The position numbers and the translations under genes were made by a program. Of a stretch of 64,000 bases of DNA, positions 12,797 through 24,605 are shown one piece after another. Positions within the stretch are counted from its first letter, which is position 1, and every line of letters begins with the position of its first letter. The stretch comes from Amphiura filiformis (Eukaryota; Echinodermata; Ophiuroidea; Amphilepidida; Amphiuridae): positions 11,684,313 to 11,748,312 of the forward strand of contig NC_092647.1 in the NCBI RefSeq assembly GCF_039555335.1, in the 5' to 3' direction. Below the pieces are notes generated by a model. It was not told where the DNA came from and did no database searches. It saw only the letters and a program-made list of their open reading frames with translations.

Positions 12797-13053
12797 TATG
12801 TGATGCGATGCGATCAAGCAAAATCAGTCGGAAGTCGGAAATATTGATTTTGAGATATAACCAAACTTTGAAGGAAATGTTTCCTGTTGTTTTGGAAACT
12901 TTTAATAATATTGCTCATATCTTTGGAACTGATTGTTCAATTTCAATGGGGTTTTCTGCAAAATCCAGCTTTGTAAACGCATTATACTATCCTATAAGAA
13001 ACTGAAAATGTAATATTTCCGAGTTCCGACTGATTTTGCTTGATCGCATCACA
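12797..13053. mobile_element. 257 bp MITE with about 40 bp TIRs
   Basis: The left end reads TGTGATGCGATGCGATCAAG and continues into AAAATCAGTCGGAA. The right end is its reverse complement, missing only one GATGC unit. The interior is AT-rich and non-coding. The exact target duplication is unclear because the ends are flanked by further A/T. Confidence 0.8.
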
Positions 13054-13059
13054 TTATTA

Positions 13060-14285
13060 GGCCTTTTATTTATTTAAGTTCATAAAAAATATGCTTAGTG
13101 ACGGTAAAAAAAAAAAATATAAATACGAAAAATAAATAAATAAATTTCTCCTACTACCAAACAAGCTGCAAGGGAGATCTGGAGTTTCTTTTGCCAACAT
13201 TTAAGAAAACATGTAAGCTAATTGACTATTATTGATACATAGGCTAGCCCCAAACATAAAAGAATTACATGTAAAAGCTGAATTTTTCACTCCGTTTTCA
13301 CTCCATAGTGAAGATTTAATAGATTTAACCTTAGAGGGTAAGCATAGATAACATGTACACTGAAATTAATCTTTGATCTTATAAAGTTATGAATATTGAT
13401 AGACCTGCGTTTATTTCATTTATGTTTTCTTACCTTTCTTACCCTAAGTGAGATGAGATGTTCGAATGTGCAGGCATAATTATAGGCCCTAAACGGAACT
13501 CAGGTGCCAGGATCTGGTGCGTTAGATACAGCCAAAAGCAACCAATTAAAAACTAATGCACATGCACTGAGAAGTTTATTCCGTGAGTCTAAAGTAACCT
13601 TGTATTTATATCCCAATAATTTAGTTTGCAAGTTGCCAAACACTTTCAGTCCGAATCGCAGTTCAAACCATCCAAAAGTCGCCCAACTTTTTTCATAACA
13701 GATGATTTCCATAGTACGTGAAAATACAAAAAATCGCGGGCGCCAATGTCTAAAATTCACCCAATCTCAACCATAGGTTTCTATGGGACTAGGAAATTGT
13801 CAAAAGTGGCAGAAAATTCTGCAAAAGTCGCCCAATTGGGCTACCAAATGGCGGGTTTGCATGAGAACAGAATCTTGTATATTTCATTTGCTTCGCATCG
13901 ATTCACCCATAGATCAAACCATCGAATTTCGATGGTCTATGATCAAACACAAAGCTTCTTTACCTTGTCTACTATAGTAAGTCGATAATGCGATATTGCA
14001 ATGGGAGTGTCCACACGGGGCGTAAATATTCGAGGGGAACTCAAGAGGGTCAAAACCCTTGGGGTTTGCCCGTGTGCGTGGACCCACTAAGAGCTTTGAC
14101 TCACCGTGACATCAACTCCCCCCTCCAGATATGTAGTGAATCAGCCCGATCCCCTCAAATGGGGGAGGTGTGCCAGTGGGGGCGGTGGGAAAAAGCTACA
14201 AATGATTGGTAGTTGACAATGGTCAAATGCAGATAATGGCAAGTTCAAGCAGGGGAGCTTTTGGCGGGAAAAGGCCATGGGGCTT
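13060..14285. other. Gene-free stretch
   Basis: No gene supported. The phrase AAAAGTCGCCCAA recurs near 13674 and 13822, hinting at a decayed internal repeat. Short frames on both strands lack motifs. Confidence 0.4.
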
Positions 14286-14286
14286 T

Positions 14287-14525
14287 GTGCCCGGGGGGAG
14301 TACCCAGTACAGTTGACCATACGGGGACGTGCCGCAAACATGGGTAGCATTTTCGGCCTTTTCATATAACAATGACCCCTTTTTCTAAGCCAATTTTGGT
14401 ATATGGATGGGTCCTTTTTTCACAATTTTCTCAATGTTTTCGGAAAATAGCTCAATTTTGCCTCAATTAAAAAATTTTGGGAAAATATGTAAAAACTAAG
14501 GCAATTTGGGTTAAATTTGGCCCTG
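14287..14525. repeat. Partial copy of the 61.3 kb hAT-like element
   Basis: From CCGGGGGGAGTACCC through GACCATACGGGGACGTGCCG and the following 200 bp this matches the element at 61296-61709. The far end is not continuous: after about 14525 the sequence becomes an unrelated GGGGTGTTTTT-rich repeat, and a run of C flanked by GAGT near 15573-15586 may be the displaced right end. Confidence 0.6.
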
Positions 14526-15764
14526 GGGTGCCACAATGCGTGAACAAAAAAACGCGTATAAAGGGGTCTTTTTTTCGACGAACGCGTAACGCGCGTTCCG
14601 TGTTTAGGGGTCTAAAAACGCCGTTTTTCAACAAAAAGGGGTGTTTTTTTGTAACCAGCAAAACGCGTTAAGGGGGTAAATTTTCGGAAATTCTAGGAAA
14701 TAAGTAGTACCAGATTTGAGCACTTGTCGATCCCCTCGCAAATTTTCCCAATTAAGAATTAGCATCGTACCAATAATACAGCGCCCCATCCCGCCCTCCA
14801 TCATGTATGCTATACCCAATACAGTGTATAGATGACCGTCCCCCATATAGCGAGATGAATTTTCCACCCATTGCCTCCACACCACATGCTCGATCGTTTT
14901 TACTCTGACCGGTTTCTGAATGTTTTTCTTGAAAAGTCATGTTTGGTTATTTCCTGTGGATATTTGTGTTATAACATTATCCAGCTCAAAAAAGTAGATT
15001 TCTTTGCGAAAAGTTATGCAACACTGGAACGAAATTGTACATGTGTACAAGCATGTCAATGATGCTTAATTTGGCACCGGAATATGAGTTTCCCGATGTG
15101 TGAATGTACCCCGGAAAATACACAAAGGACATGAATTTATATATTTTGTTTGAATGTTAATCTTAAGCTTATGGCTACTCAGAATTTGCCAGAAATGGCC
15201 ATTAGGTTGACCCTGCGAAGGCTATTATTATTGTTGGTTTTTAAGAATAATATTTGCCATTTGGAAGTTCATAGTTTGATATATTGCTTTCTATTTGAAA
15301 TAAATTCTTACTTGATGAATTTTAAAAGAATGTGTATATAGTAATTCCTTTTTTAGCCATTGTGACCCTCTCCATTAAACTGTATTGTTGATATTAATAA
15401 AAAAAACCTGCCAAGGGGTCCAATTTTGACCAGAACCTGTTTAGAGGGTACTTTTTTGGGGGAAAGCGCGCTAAAAACCTGTTAAGGGGGTGATTTTGAA
15501 AAACAGGGTAGAACCTGTTTAGGGGGTGTTTTTAAATCCGTTGTTCACTCATGTGTACACCAATATAGCTGAGTCCCCCCCCGGGGTTTGGCCGAATTAA
15601 TAGGTAATTTCTTCATTTGAAGGTTCACTACTCTTCAGCTACTACCTGTCTGAGCCTCACATTTGACAATCTCGATTATTATATTGATCAGGAAGCGTCC
15701 CCGTGGTAGTATGGGCTATTATTATACATGTGGTGACTTAGTGGGTATTCAATATTCGTCATTT
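14526..15764. other. Low-information repeat-rich stretch
   Basis: Two clusters (14540-14680 and 15400-15540) are built from words such as AACGCGTTAAGGGGGT and AACCTGTTTAGGGGGT. These look like arms of a decayed repeat. No gene is supported between them. Confidence 0.4.
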
Positions 15765-15768
15765 TTAA

Positions 15769-16121
15769 GGGGGTACTACACCCCTGTCAAATTTTGTGCC
15801 TATTTTTGCATTTTTCTCAAAAATTATAGCGCATTGGTGACAAGTAAGATATGTATATTATAGGGGCAAGGACTACAACTATTGCACTGGAAATTTTATT
15901 TCAGCACAGACCACAGTTGTGGAGTTACAGTCAAAAATGAGGGAAAACCAATATTTAATCAATAAATCAATAACTACTTGCCAATTGAGTTGCTGAATTT
16001 TCAGTGCAGTAGTTGTAGTCTTTGCCCTATAATATACATATCTTACCTGTCACCAATGCGCTATAATTTTTGAGAAAAATGCAAAAATAGGCACAAAATT
16101 GGCCATGGGTGTAGTACCCCC
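15769..16121. mobile_element. TTAA-flanked palindromic MITE, copy A
   Basis: Flanked by TTAA at 15765-15768 and 16122-16125. Each end carries GGGGGTACTACACCC or its complement, and the inverted similarity continues far inward (a GCGCTATAATTTTTGAGAA block, then a GTAGTTGTAGTC block), so most of the 353 bp is one imperfect palindrome. TTAA target sites are the hallmark of piggyBac transposition; that family is inferred, as no transposase is present. Confidence 0.85.
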
Positions 16122-16225
16122 TTAATCAGGTGTGTTCGTGAAATGGATGGAAAGTTTTTGATTGATTTAGGTAAAGTTCTATACACTTTTTAGCGTTGAA
16201 AATGTTCATTGTGAAGAGAGTATAG

Positions 16226-16455
16226 TACATACTGCAGTTACTGTCCGTTTTCCTATACACAATACACATGCTCTTTCCCATTGACGCGTGACCTCTACAA
16301 ATAGCCCTACGTTAAAAGTATGAGGATATGACTAGTTAACGTCGCTGTGTGAAAAATAACCGGCCAATATTAAAAGTACTCTTCTAAAGTTCTAGAAAAT
16401 ATAGTTTTTTAACATGTCCTAAATTTTTAGCTAATTTAAATGTTTGGAAATACCG
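16226..16455. repeat. Dispersed repeat R1, copy 2 (partial)
   Basis: Matches 262-465 of copy 1, starting at CTGCAGTTACTGTCC and stopping at TTTGGAAATA, where a CCGTAAAACCCC element end takes over. Confidence 0.75.
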
Positions 16456-16624
16456 TAAAACCCCGTCTACAAGGATATACCTAAGAAACGCCCTCAATAA
16501 AATTGGTTGCTTGTTGTATTTGGAGTTTGAGCAAATATATACTGGCACTGGGTGGCTATGCATTCCATCTAAGTATGTTGTAACACCAATCAATTGTATT
16601 GACATAATAACGACTGTTTCGTAT
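16454..16624. repeat. Fragment of CCGTAAAACC-type MITE
   Basis: Begins CCGTAAAACCCCGTCTACAA, closely like the terminal repeat of the complete MITE at 47268-47479. The opposite end is not found here; a similar end in reverse orientation lies at 20262-20284. Confidence 0.6.
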
Positions 16625-16626
16625 AT

Positions 16627-16712
16627 CAGGATCGTATAGCTCAATTGATAGAGCGTCAGACTTTGGAACTGAAGACATGCTGAAGAGAGCATGGTCCGGG
16701 CACCGGTTCCGT
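16627..16712 (+). repeat. tRNA-Gln-like SINE head
   Basis: TATAGCTCAATTGATAGAGC is a canonical tRNA D-arm/A box, followed by an anticodon-arm-like CTTTGGA loop (TTG, Gln-like). The B box is degenerate and an extra 20 nt sits between the anticodon and T regions. This looks like a tRNA-derived SINE, not a functional tRNA. A relative lies on the opposite strand at 20047-20128. Confidence 0.55.
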
Positions 16713-17374
16713 TTTTTCATTCTCGTTTAATTTTAACTTTTGACATGTTCTTTTATCTTTCTTCAAATCTACCTTTCTACTTTTAATTTTAGGTGTGTTT
16801 TTGTGTTTTTTTTTGTGTTTTTAGTTTTTTATAGTTTTTTTAGTAATTTTGTGGTTTTATAGAAACTAGTAAAAGCATTTATTCTAAATAATAGCGAAAC
16901 CCACGGTTAGACAGATGTGTTGTAACTACTTGTCTGTCCTCGTCTTTGCAATAAAAACCTATGTTGCACCTTTGTGCCATCCCAATTCTTGAGGAATGGT
17001 AGGTAGGGTGCGTTTTTGGCTTAAGCACGATTTTGTTTCTACTTGAAATGAAATCAAAATAAATATTGTTCTGTTGCCACAATTGCAGTTTTTTCAATAA
17101 AAAAAAATAGATGAGGAATAATAATTGTTCCATGAATCTATTGTCCCATCAAGAATAGAGTGTCTTCAAAAACTTCAATCAATTCATCTGACAAAGGAAA
17201 CTATTCTGGTCATTCAATTTTGTTTCGCTTGCACCTGTTATATCACAGGCGTTGGTAGAGAAGGCACACTTCTCTTGTCTTCACCGAAGTAGTGATGTAA
17301 ACACTAACATGATTAATTACCATAGCTAGCAATGGACATACACTATTTTTTGTTCCACTTGAACCCATACTATA
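16713..17374. other. Gene-free stretch
   Basis: T-rich at the left (16735-16860), otherwise nothing recognisable. Confidence 0.4.
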
Positions 17375-17376
17375 GG

Positions 17377-17652
17377 CTATTCGCTGTCGATGTGACGTAA
17401 TTAATCGGATTAACTACCATAGCAATTGATGAATACAATTTCGAATATATAGCCCTGCACTTCATCGTTCACGTGGCACCTATGCATTAAACCATAGTTG
17501 TCAAAGAAATGCTAATCACTCGCCATGTAAGATTAGTATTTATGAAAAGAGTGGTATTCAATCTATGTTTGGTGACATACGCGGGTGATTAGTGCAATCT
17601 GCTTGATGGTAGTTATTGCGATTATTACGTCACTTCGACAGCGAATTGTAGT
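17377..17652. mobile_element. About 275 bp TIR element (ATTCGCTGTCG ends)
   Basis: TATTCGCTGTCGATGTGACG at the left is mirrored by CGTCACTTCGACAGCGAAT at the right, and inverted similarity continues through TAATCGGATTAACTACCAT. The longer neighbour at 17702-19366 shares the inner part of these ends, so the two belong to one superfamily. Confidence 0.75.
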
Positions 17653-17701
17653 ATAGACGAATCCAACAAGCCAAGTGATGGTCAGAATTTATTCGGCCAT
17701 T

Positions 17702-19366
17702 ATACGCTGGTGAAGTTGCGTAATTAATCGGATTAATTACCATAGCAATAGGTGAAAACAATTTTGAACATATCGCGCTGCGCTACAAGCAGGTTACACT
17801 CATCACCTGTACTGTGTATGTCTGCAATCATAGATTGAATACAATACTGACTGGTCTTTTCAAAGATCTTACAGGTGCAGCATGATATGGTTCAATGAAG
17901 AGGTACCGCCTGAACGTATCAGTGTATAACCATGGAGGTATATAAATAAATGGAGAATGATCCAGCCAAGCCTCTTTTGTACTACGTTGGTTATGACCAA
18001 TTATTGTTGAATGGGCATTTTCAGGTTTATATTGATTATGCTAAGCTGATTACATTGTGAAGTCTGTTTCACTGGCCATTGATTTCAATGGGGTAAAATG
18101 AAGTTTATACTTATTGGAAAGTGCTCATGTTTCATAAAATTTTGATATCAAAATCTCATTTTCGCCAAAAATTGAGTGCTTAAATTCTGAGACTAGTAGG
18201 CCTATACCTAGGTTTAGATATACTAGTCTCAGTTAAATTGCATCAAGCAATCAGTCTTTTTGATAAAAGAAACACCTTATCTGTTGTCATCTTGTGACTT
18301 CCTACATTTTGGTCATGAAAAATTGAATTATGACTTTTTTTCCCAAAAAGTTATGACCCCCCCCCGTATATTTGGAACCCCTCCTCCAAAGAAAATGATA
18401 GCCCCTATTAATATTAATATAATCATTTAGGCCTAAATACTGATAATTATTTATTATAAAATGAGAAGTTTAATGATGATGATTTAGGCGGCCTATACGA
18501 TTTCATGACAATACAGATTTAAAAGTTTAAAAGCAATAATATGACATATCCGTCATGGCACTCAATCAATTTGACCCGAAGCTTCAACCCAAATCACGGT
18601 TATCATACACTAAACTATGAGAAACTGTTTAAACAAAGTATGTAGGGCCTATACATTCCGTATATCAATTTCTAGAAAAGATTGTCTGATCATCACTTTT
18701 GCTTGAATTCCGAAGTACTTCCGGTAAATTTTGCTCGCTCGTAACTCAAATGGCCCAAATTGGCCCAACATAATCTTTTCACAATCGGAAGAAGGTAAAA
18801 CGTTTTGCTTTCATTTGCACTATATTTGAACTCCCTCAGACCCCTTAAAAGCTTAATATATGAACATGAAAACTAAGTATATTTGTCAAGTTACGGCACA
18901 ACTAGTGTAGAAAACAGTTTCATAACTTGAGAACAGAACATCCAAATTTCTTCGGGTTTTCGCACGATCATACATTGAAACTATAAGCTATCAAAACTGG
19001 TGACTTTGAACATCTGATTGACTAGCTGACGTCATTATACAGTCTCTTTTACAAGGCTTCCAGTACGGGTCAATGTAGGGTCAATTCCTATGAGGAAATT
19101 TTGGGAGTGACAATCAATGAACCATGGTAGAGGCTCATAACCATCGTGGAGATCAATAGCTTGGCTGAAGTGGCTGGTCAATTCAAGTTTGGTGACTCAT
19201 TGAATAGAGGTAACGGGATAATCTCCACTTAAGAGATTAGAATTCTGGCGATCATTCTCCATTTATTTATATACCTCCATGGTATAACGCGGTATATTCA
19301 AAAATTGTTTTCACCTAATATTGCTATGGTAGTTAATCCGATTATTACGTAACTTCGCCAGCGTAT
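17702..19366. mobile_element. 1.67 kb TIR element
   Basis: The left end (ATACGCTGG, then GTAATTAATCGGATTAATTA, CCATAGCAAT and GGTGAAAACAATTTT) is matched in reverse complement at 19295-19366. A second inner block, ACCATGGAGGTATATAAATA and onward to GAGAATGATC, is at 17928-17963 on the left and 19248-19283 in reverse at the right. No transposase frame is visible; the interior is non-coding. Confidence 0.75.
18187..18232. repeat. GAGACTAGTA hairpin, second locus
   Basis: CTGAGACTAGTA at 18187-18198 pairs with TACTAGTCTCAG at 18221-18232. It shares the stem word with the hairpin at 7931-7972 but has a different loop containing TAGGCCTATA. Confidence 0.8.
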
Positions 19367-20046
19367 TGGAATAAAACAGGAGGATGTGAGTTCATAAGGG
19401 CAATGTCGGGGATTATAGGCCACAATCGATGTGGAGAGATGAGAGGTCCGACCAACAGCCATAGCGAATGGTTCATGTTCAACTAATTCCAGCGGACGGT
19501 CTGTGGCTAGTAAGGAATCGTCTTTGACCACATGCGCAGATCTGTCTCGTCAGGAAGATATTTAATATCCCGAATTTATAATAGGCCTATGCCTACCAGT
19601 TCCATCGTATAACCGATCTGCCAGAGAATATTTGTTACCATGTTTAATAAATTCGTATTTATCGTATAATAAAATGTAGCCAAATGTATATTATGTGTCA
19701 CACGGTTTTCTGCTGAACCACTAGCAGGCTATGTTACCACATCTATGACAATGACAAAGGTGAATTTTGATGATTTTTACGATCGTCCGGATGAGCAAAT
19801 CACTGAATGGGTCTTTAGTTCCCTCCTCTCCTTATCCTGCCAATATTATATGAATCAAAGAAAAATAAAGAAAAATAAAATTAAACAAGAAAAAAAAGAC
19901 AAAGAAAAGAAACAATAAAAGAAAAACAATAGAATAAATTAAACTAAATATGAAAAAAAAAATGATCACGAAAGGAGTCTTTAGAAAATGCAAGAAAATA
20001 TAAATGAAAAGTTTGAACAATATTTTGTTTATAAAAGTTTGTGTGA

Positions 20047-20128
20047 CCGTGATGAGGCTCGAACTCACCATCTTCCGATCTAAAGAACCAAAGTCTTATG
20101 CCTTGCCAAGTGAGCTATGCTCGTGAGA
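20047..20128 (-). repeat. tRNA-Gln-like SINE head
   Basis: On the minus strand an A-box-like CATAGCTCACTTGGCAAGGC is followed by a CTTTGGT anticodon-like loop (TTG) and a B box GAGTTCGAGCC. Acceptor pairing is lost. Likely the same SINE family as 16627-16712, inverted. Confidence 0.55.
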
Positions 20129-20282
20129 TGCGAAATAAAGATAAAATATTACATTGTATACCTGCTTGTGTCGGTAAACGATTTGCTCAAATTCCATAAT
20201 GATATAATATTGTGGAGGGCGCTAGCGTGAAATATGCTATCATCACAGTCGCTTCTATTCCTTATAGACGGGTTTCTACGGT

Positions 20283-20857
20283 ATTCGTACTTTGGTGTTT
20301 TAGTTAATGTTATAGGTAATAGTACATTGCCTAGTTAACGTCGCTGTGTGAAAAATAAGCGGCCAATATTAAAAGTACTCTTCTAAAATTCTAGACAATA
20401 TAGTTTTGTAACATGTCCTAAATTTTTAGCTAATTTAGGTGTTTGGAGAGGGTCGTACTTTTGTGTTTTAGGAAGGATATGTAAACGGCAGATAACACCA
20501 AAAATATGAAGAAATTATTTTCAAACCGTGTTAAGTCAACAATCATTAGGCCCTATGTTGCTCATTTTCAAGAATGCTGGTTTACAAAAAGCACGCCATT
20601 GTCTCATTTCGTGAACAAAAGTACACATACCATTGTTTCCTTTCGTTTCCTTTATAATCGGTTACCCAACTGAAGCTATAATACAAACTTTATTGCGATA
20701 ATGCACATGAAAACAGTCACATGTGCACAGCCAGAGAAGATCCGATTTAATCAGTTGAGCTGTTTCAATGAGTGTTATCTTGGTTTAATAGCTTTTAATG
20801 GGGTTAAGTCCTGCAAAGGTCGAGATGAATTCTACTGTAGACATGACTGCATCATGA
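20283..20857. repeat. Dispersed repeat R1, copy 3 (empty-site copy)
   Basis: Matches copy 1 over nearly its whole length but lacks the 446 bp SINE: AATGAGTGTT runs directly into ATCTTGGTTT at about 20767-20786. A CCGTA-type MITE end abuts its left side (20262-20284). Confidence 0.8.
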
Positions 20858-20879
20858 AGTCACTAAGCCGGCCAATTAA

Positions 20880-21695
20880 GTCATAATTTCATAGTTTCAG
20901 CTCTTTTTGTCATCCGTAACATCCAAAACCAATTTAAACCATGTTTGTTTTTTAAAATCTACTACAACATAATTTAGCGCAGAACCGTAAACTCTGAACT
21001 TGCAGGTCACATGGTAAACGTTCACAGATCAATACGTTTATTGGTCCGATATCTGATCTTTTTTTTGTCAACTAAAATCACAACTACATCTGCAAATGTA
21101 TAATAATATACATAGTATAACATGTAGGCCTATAAGGTACTATGCCCAGAGCACAAGGATTTTTGAAGAAATTGTGACTTTGCAAGGTGAAATTTTAGCC
21201 GTTTTTCTACCAAAGGATTTTCGCGCGCCACACGACGAAGCGAGGAATTCCACGCCTTCGCCCGAAAACTGGATATTGTGACACCAATTACCAGCGTCTT
21301 TACTGTGCGAAATTTATACTTCCTCCATCCATCCTTGGTATCGAGAATACTTCAGCTTCGCCTTGCAAACTTGCAAACTGTGTGACAATTTCGAGTGTTT
21401 TCAGCGTTTTATATTGCGGATTTGTGTGAACTTTGTGATACGAAAATCCTGAGTTTTTGCTATTGGATTACTAGTCTTCACCAAGTCTCCCCGGGCAAGT
21501 CTCACCCACCTTCAAATATACGTGCAATGTTCGACGCCTTGCCATCTTTTCTTCAAGTCAGCTAAGTGCAATCAAACTTAATATTGTATTTACTTATATT
21601 TCCTGTAAGAAGTGAACTTATTTATGTTAAAAACAATTTTTAACTGCCTCTGTTCAACGAGCAATATAGTTAGCAGAGACCATCTTCGACTTCCC
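20880..21695. other. Gene-free stretch
   Basis: Slightly richer in G+C than its surroundings between 21180 and 21560 but no coding exon with splice sites could be supported. Confidence 0.4.
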
Positions 21696-21699
21696 GACT

Positions 21700-22495
21700 T
21701 GGCAACGAAATTTGCCGAAGTAGAAGCCGCCATCTTGCTTTTTAACGCTGAGATGAGATCTTTTGTTCGAATAGAAGCAAGGCCCTTCGGCCAACTTACG
21801 ACAATGGTCCTCCCTCCTATCAGCTAAAGAGTCTAGCTGGCACAGATTAAGAGCGTTATCAATATCATAACCATCATAAATTGCCAAGAACTATTTTGCA
21901 AGCTCTTTTTTTTTTAAGCTGCTCCAAAGTATGATCTTGAGTTGTGGTGAGTGAGGAATGACAAACTACATCTGCGTATTCAAGTAATGGTCGAACATAT
22001 CCTTTGTAAACTGAACATAATTCCTGTGTATTAAAACCAAACCTTTTTAAAAATCCTAAGCATATACAACCGACGATTGGTTTTGGACAAAATTTCAGCA
22101 ATGTTTCTATCCTATTTGAGGTTGTCCTGCATCCAAATACCCAAAATTTTTGCCTCAGAAACAAAGTTGAGAGGAATGTCATTGATTTTGATAACATTAT
22201 TGGGGGGATTCCTCTTAAAGCAGACCTGCAGGGCCTAACATTTCAAAGGGTTAAGTTTCAGGTTATTATTGACAGACCATTCACTGAATTCATCCAAAAC
22301 AACTTGAATTTGGATGTATTTGGGATGGATACAGTTCTCAACAATTGTATAATCATCAACATATTTCCAACATTTTGTTTTGGGCACACTACTTGATACA
22401 GCATCATTGATTATAATCTGAAAGCCTATTGGGCCTAGTTTTGTACCTTGTGGAGACCTCCATTTACAGTTTTGTAATCAGAAAGACTCACGGAC
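21700..22495 (-). mobile_element. LINE fragment, reverse transcriptase C-terminal part
   Basis: Translated on the minus strand this carries non-LTR retrotransposon RT motifs in order: LPQGTKLGPIGF (motif 4 region), WKYVDDYTI (the catalytic YVDD box), LDEFSEW, then VYKGYVRPLLEYAD and LKKKRACKIVLG near the end of the RT/thumb region. Stops and frame changes interrupt it (around 22245, 22125 and 21905), so it is dead. The 5' part, including endonuclease, is missing beyond about 22495. The clade is uncertain (CR1/jockey-like group). Confidence 0.85.
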
Positions 22496-22539
22496 TCCCA
22501 TATGGATATTTGAATATTGAATGTTAAAACATTGAAGAC

Positions 22540-22640
22540 TTTAGTATTCAAAATGGTAACACATGAACACGTTCAAAACCATGTAACACTTTTTGAACAC
22601 ATGGACATGTTCAAAAATAACTGTGTTATGGGTAGACAAG
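22540..22640. repeat. GAACAC/GTGTTC repeat, first small block
   Basis: Several copies of AACAC, TGAACA and GTTCAAAA at short intervals, of the same kind as the large block at 24210-24600. Confidence 0.6.
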
Positions 22641-23720
22641 GTATTGCTGGTCGAAGCAGCCAAAACTTGATTTTCATTATCTAAATCTATATATTATTGA
22701 AAAATAACACTTTGATGTTTTGCAAAAGTTCATTCTACAAGTCAAATACTTTGAAACCTTGCTTGATTTATTGTTGTTAATGAGTTAAGATTCAAATTTC
22801 AAATGAACAACGTGCAATTAAAGTCATATAAATCCAAACTTTTCCCAGTACAGTCGATTGGACACAAAATGATGCAAACAAATGTGTAACAGTAATAAGT
22901 CAAGCAAATGAGGTATGTCCAAGAAAACAATGATTTATCCGGTGCGTCCTTAAAGCATGACGGTCATTGGTGTTCGTCAATGTTGCAGTGGTGAAGGATA
23001 TACCGGTATATATAATACATAATTTTTAAACATAAAATGGTATTTTGTGGTTCCTATTAAATTATAAGCGCTCTTTAGCAAAGTCATCGTTCATTGAATT
23101 TACAACCATATGACAGAACAGGCGAAAATAGTAACTTTTTGCACAAAGTTTGTAATTTAAAGAGAATTGGTCATTGCTCATTAAAATGAGGCTAGTATAT
23201 GGACAATAGGTGTGCTCTTTCATTTAATGACATAAAATTTGAAGAAAAAAAAATAGGAATGCTTGAGGTGTTGACTTTTAAAACTTACATTTTGGTCAAA
23301 AAATGTGCTTTTATAGGTATTTTGCAACAGATTTACCACATTCGCCTTGCTCATATTGAATTGCGTTATCTGTTGACCTAAATGGGGAAAATGTGTTTAG
23401 GGGGGAGTGTTAGCTTTCGTTTGATATAAAAAAAATAATCTGATTGGATGAAGGGAACACTTGAGGTTTCGACCAAAACTAATCACATAGGTCTATTTTT
23501 CAGCTAGAAGCTCACACAGCTCATACGATGCTATGTACTGAACCGTGTAGTGAAATCAAAGACTGTGTAGAGACAATTCACTGTTTTGCTGCTTGGAAGC
23601 TCTTGGACGAAAAATGTGTGCTCAGATGTATCGAGGTGGAAACTGTAAATGGTTTAGAATCGTTACCTTTCCATATGAAAATCTTACCTTTATCGCATGC
23701 ACCCGGCCGATGATCGCTTG
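22641..23720. other. Gene-free stretch
   Basis: No exon or repeat family supported. Confidence 0.4.
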
Positions 23721-23904
23721 ATGTCCATACAGTGTTCAAAAGAGTACAATAAATGTTCACGTACAGGAATGTTCACCGTTTTGAACTCCTGTACAACACG
23801 TAATGCTCAAAATTTTAACAATACGTGTCTGTCGATTTTAGGGGCGCTAACGATTAAACATATAGTGTTATTATTGAACACTTTAGCGTATCAGATCTTA
23901 TTAT

Positions 23905-24003
23905 AGTATGCTATGACGTTACGTTGTGAACACACTAAGCATTACAAAATTTAATACAGTAAGTCAAATTTTGAACAGCTGGTGTTCTAATGCTGAACAC
24001 TTT
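23905..24003. repeat. Solo copy of the 113 bp repeat
   Basis: Contains the same string of words as the tandem units at 25679-26057: TGACGTTA, AACAC..TAAGCATTA, ATACAGTA, TTTTGAACAG, TGGTGTTCTAATGCTGAACA. Confidence 0.7.
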
Positions 24004-24209
24004 GTTTTTGCATCAACCAACCATTTCCAACCATATTATTTTGCTAATTAATTAACATTTCTCGATTATTAACTTTCGGTGATGAATTAATTCAATGCAA
24101 TAATTAGTATATTTTGTGGCATTTAGAATATTTTAATAGTCGTCTGCAATTGCTATCGCCGTGATAAGTATAAATGCAAAAACGACGAGCGATGCATCGC
24201 AACTGCAAA

Positions 24210-24605
24210 AAAAAGTGTTCTGAATTAGAACACTAAAAATTGTAACACTTATTGAACATATAAAAGTGTACTGATTGTGAACACCAAGTGTTCCAGACTT
24301 TAACACAACAGTATAATTTGTGAACACGTGTGTTCACCTTTTGAACACATGATGTTAACATATTGTCGTCATTTTGTGAACATGGTGTGTTCATGTTTTG
24401 AACACCTAATGTTAAAACTTTGAACACAAAGTGTTCCAAATCCTAATACATTTACATGTTCAATGCCATGTAACACTTTAAGAACACATTTACATGTTCA
24501 AAATCAAATGTGTTCAGCTTTAGAACTCTTGTGTTCTAATCATTTAGAACACTTGTGTTCTAATCTTTGAACACCGAGATGTGTTCACAAATGTCATACA
24601 CTAGT
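24210..24605. repeat. Dense GAACAC / GTGTTC array
   Basis: About 25 occurrences of GAACAC, TAACAC, GTGTTC or one-base variants in both orientations within 400 bp, often paired as GAACAC plus a short spacer plus GTGTTC, giving many overlapping mini-palindromes. No constant unit length is visible. Confidence 0.75.

Noticed and set aside
19832..20071. Hydrophobic minus-strand peptide
   Set aside because: It is an A-rich tract read backwards; composition explains it.
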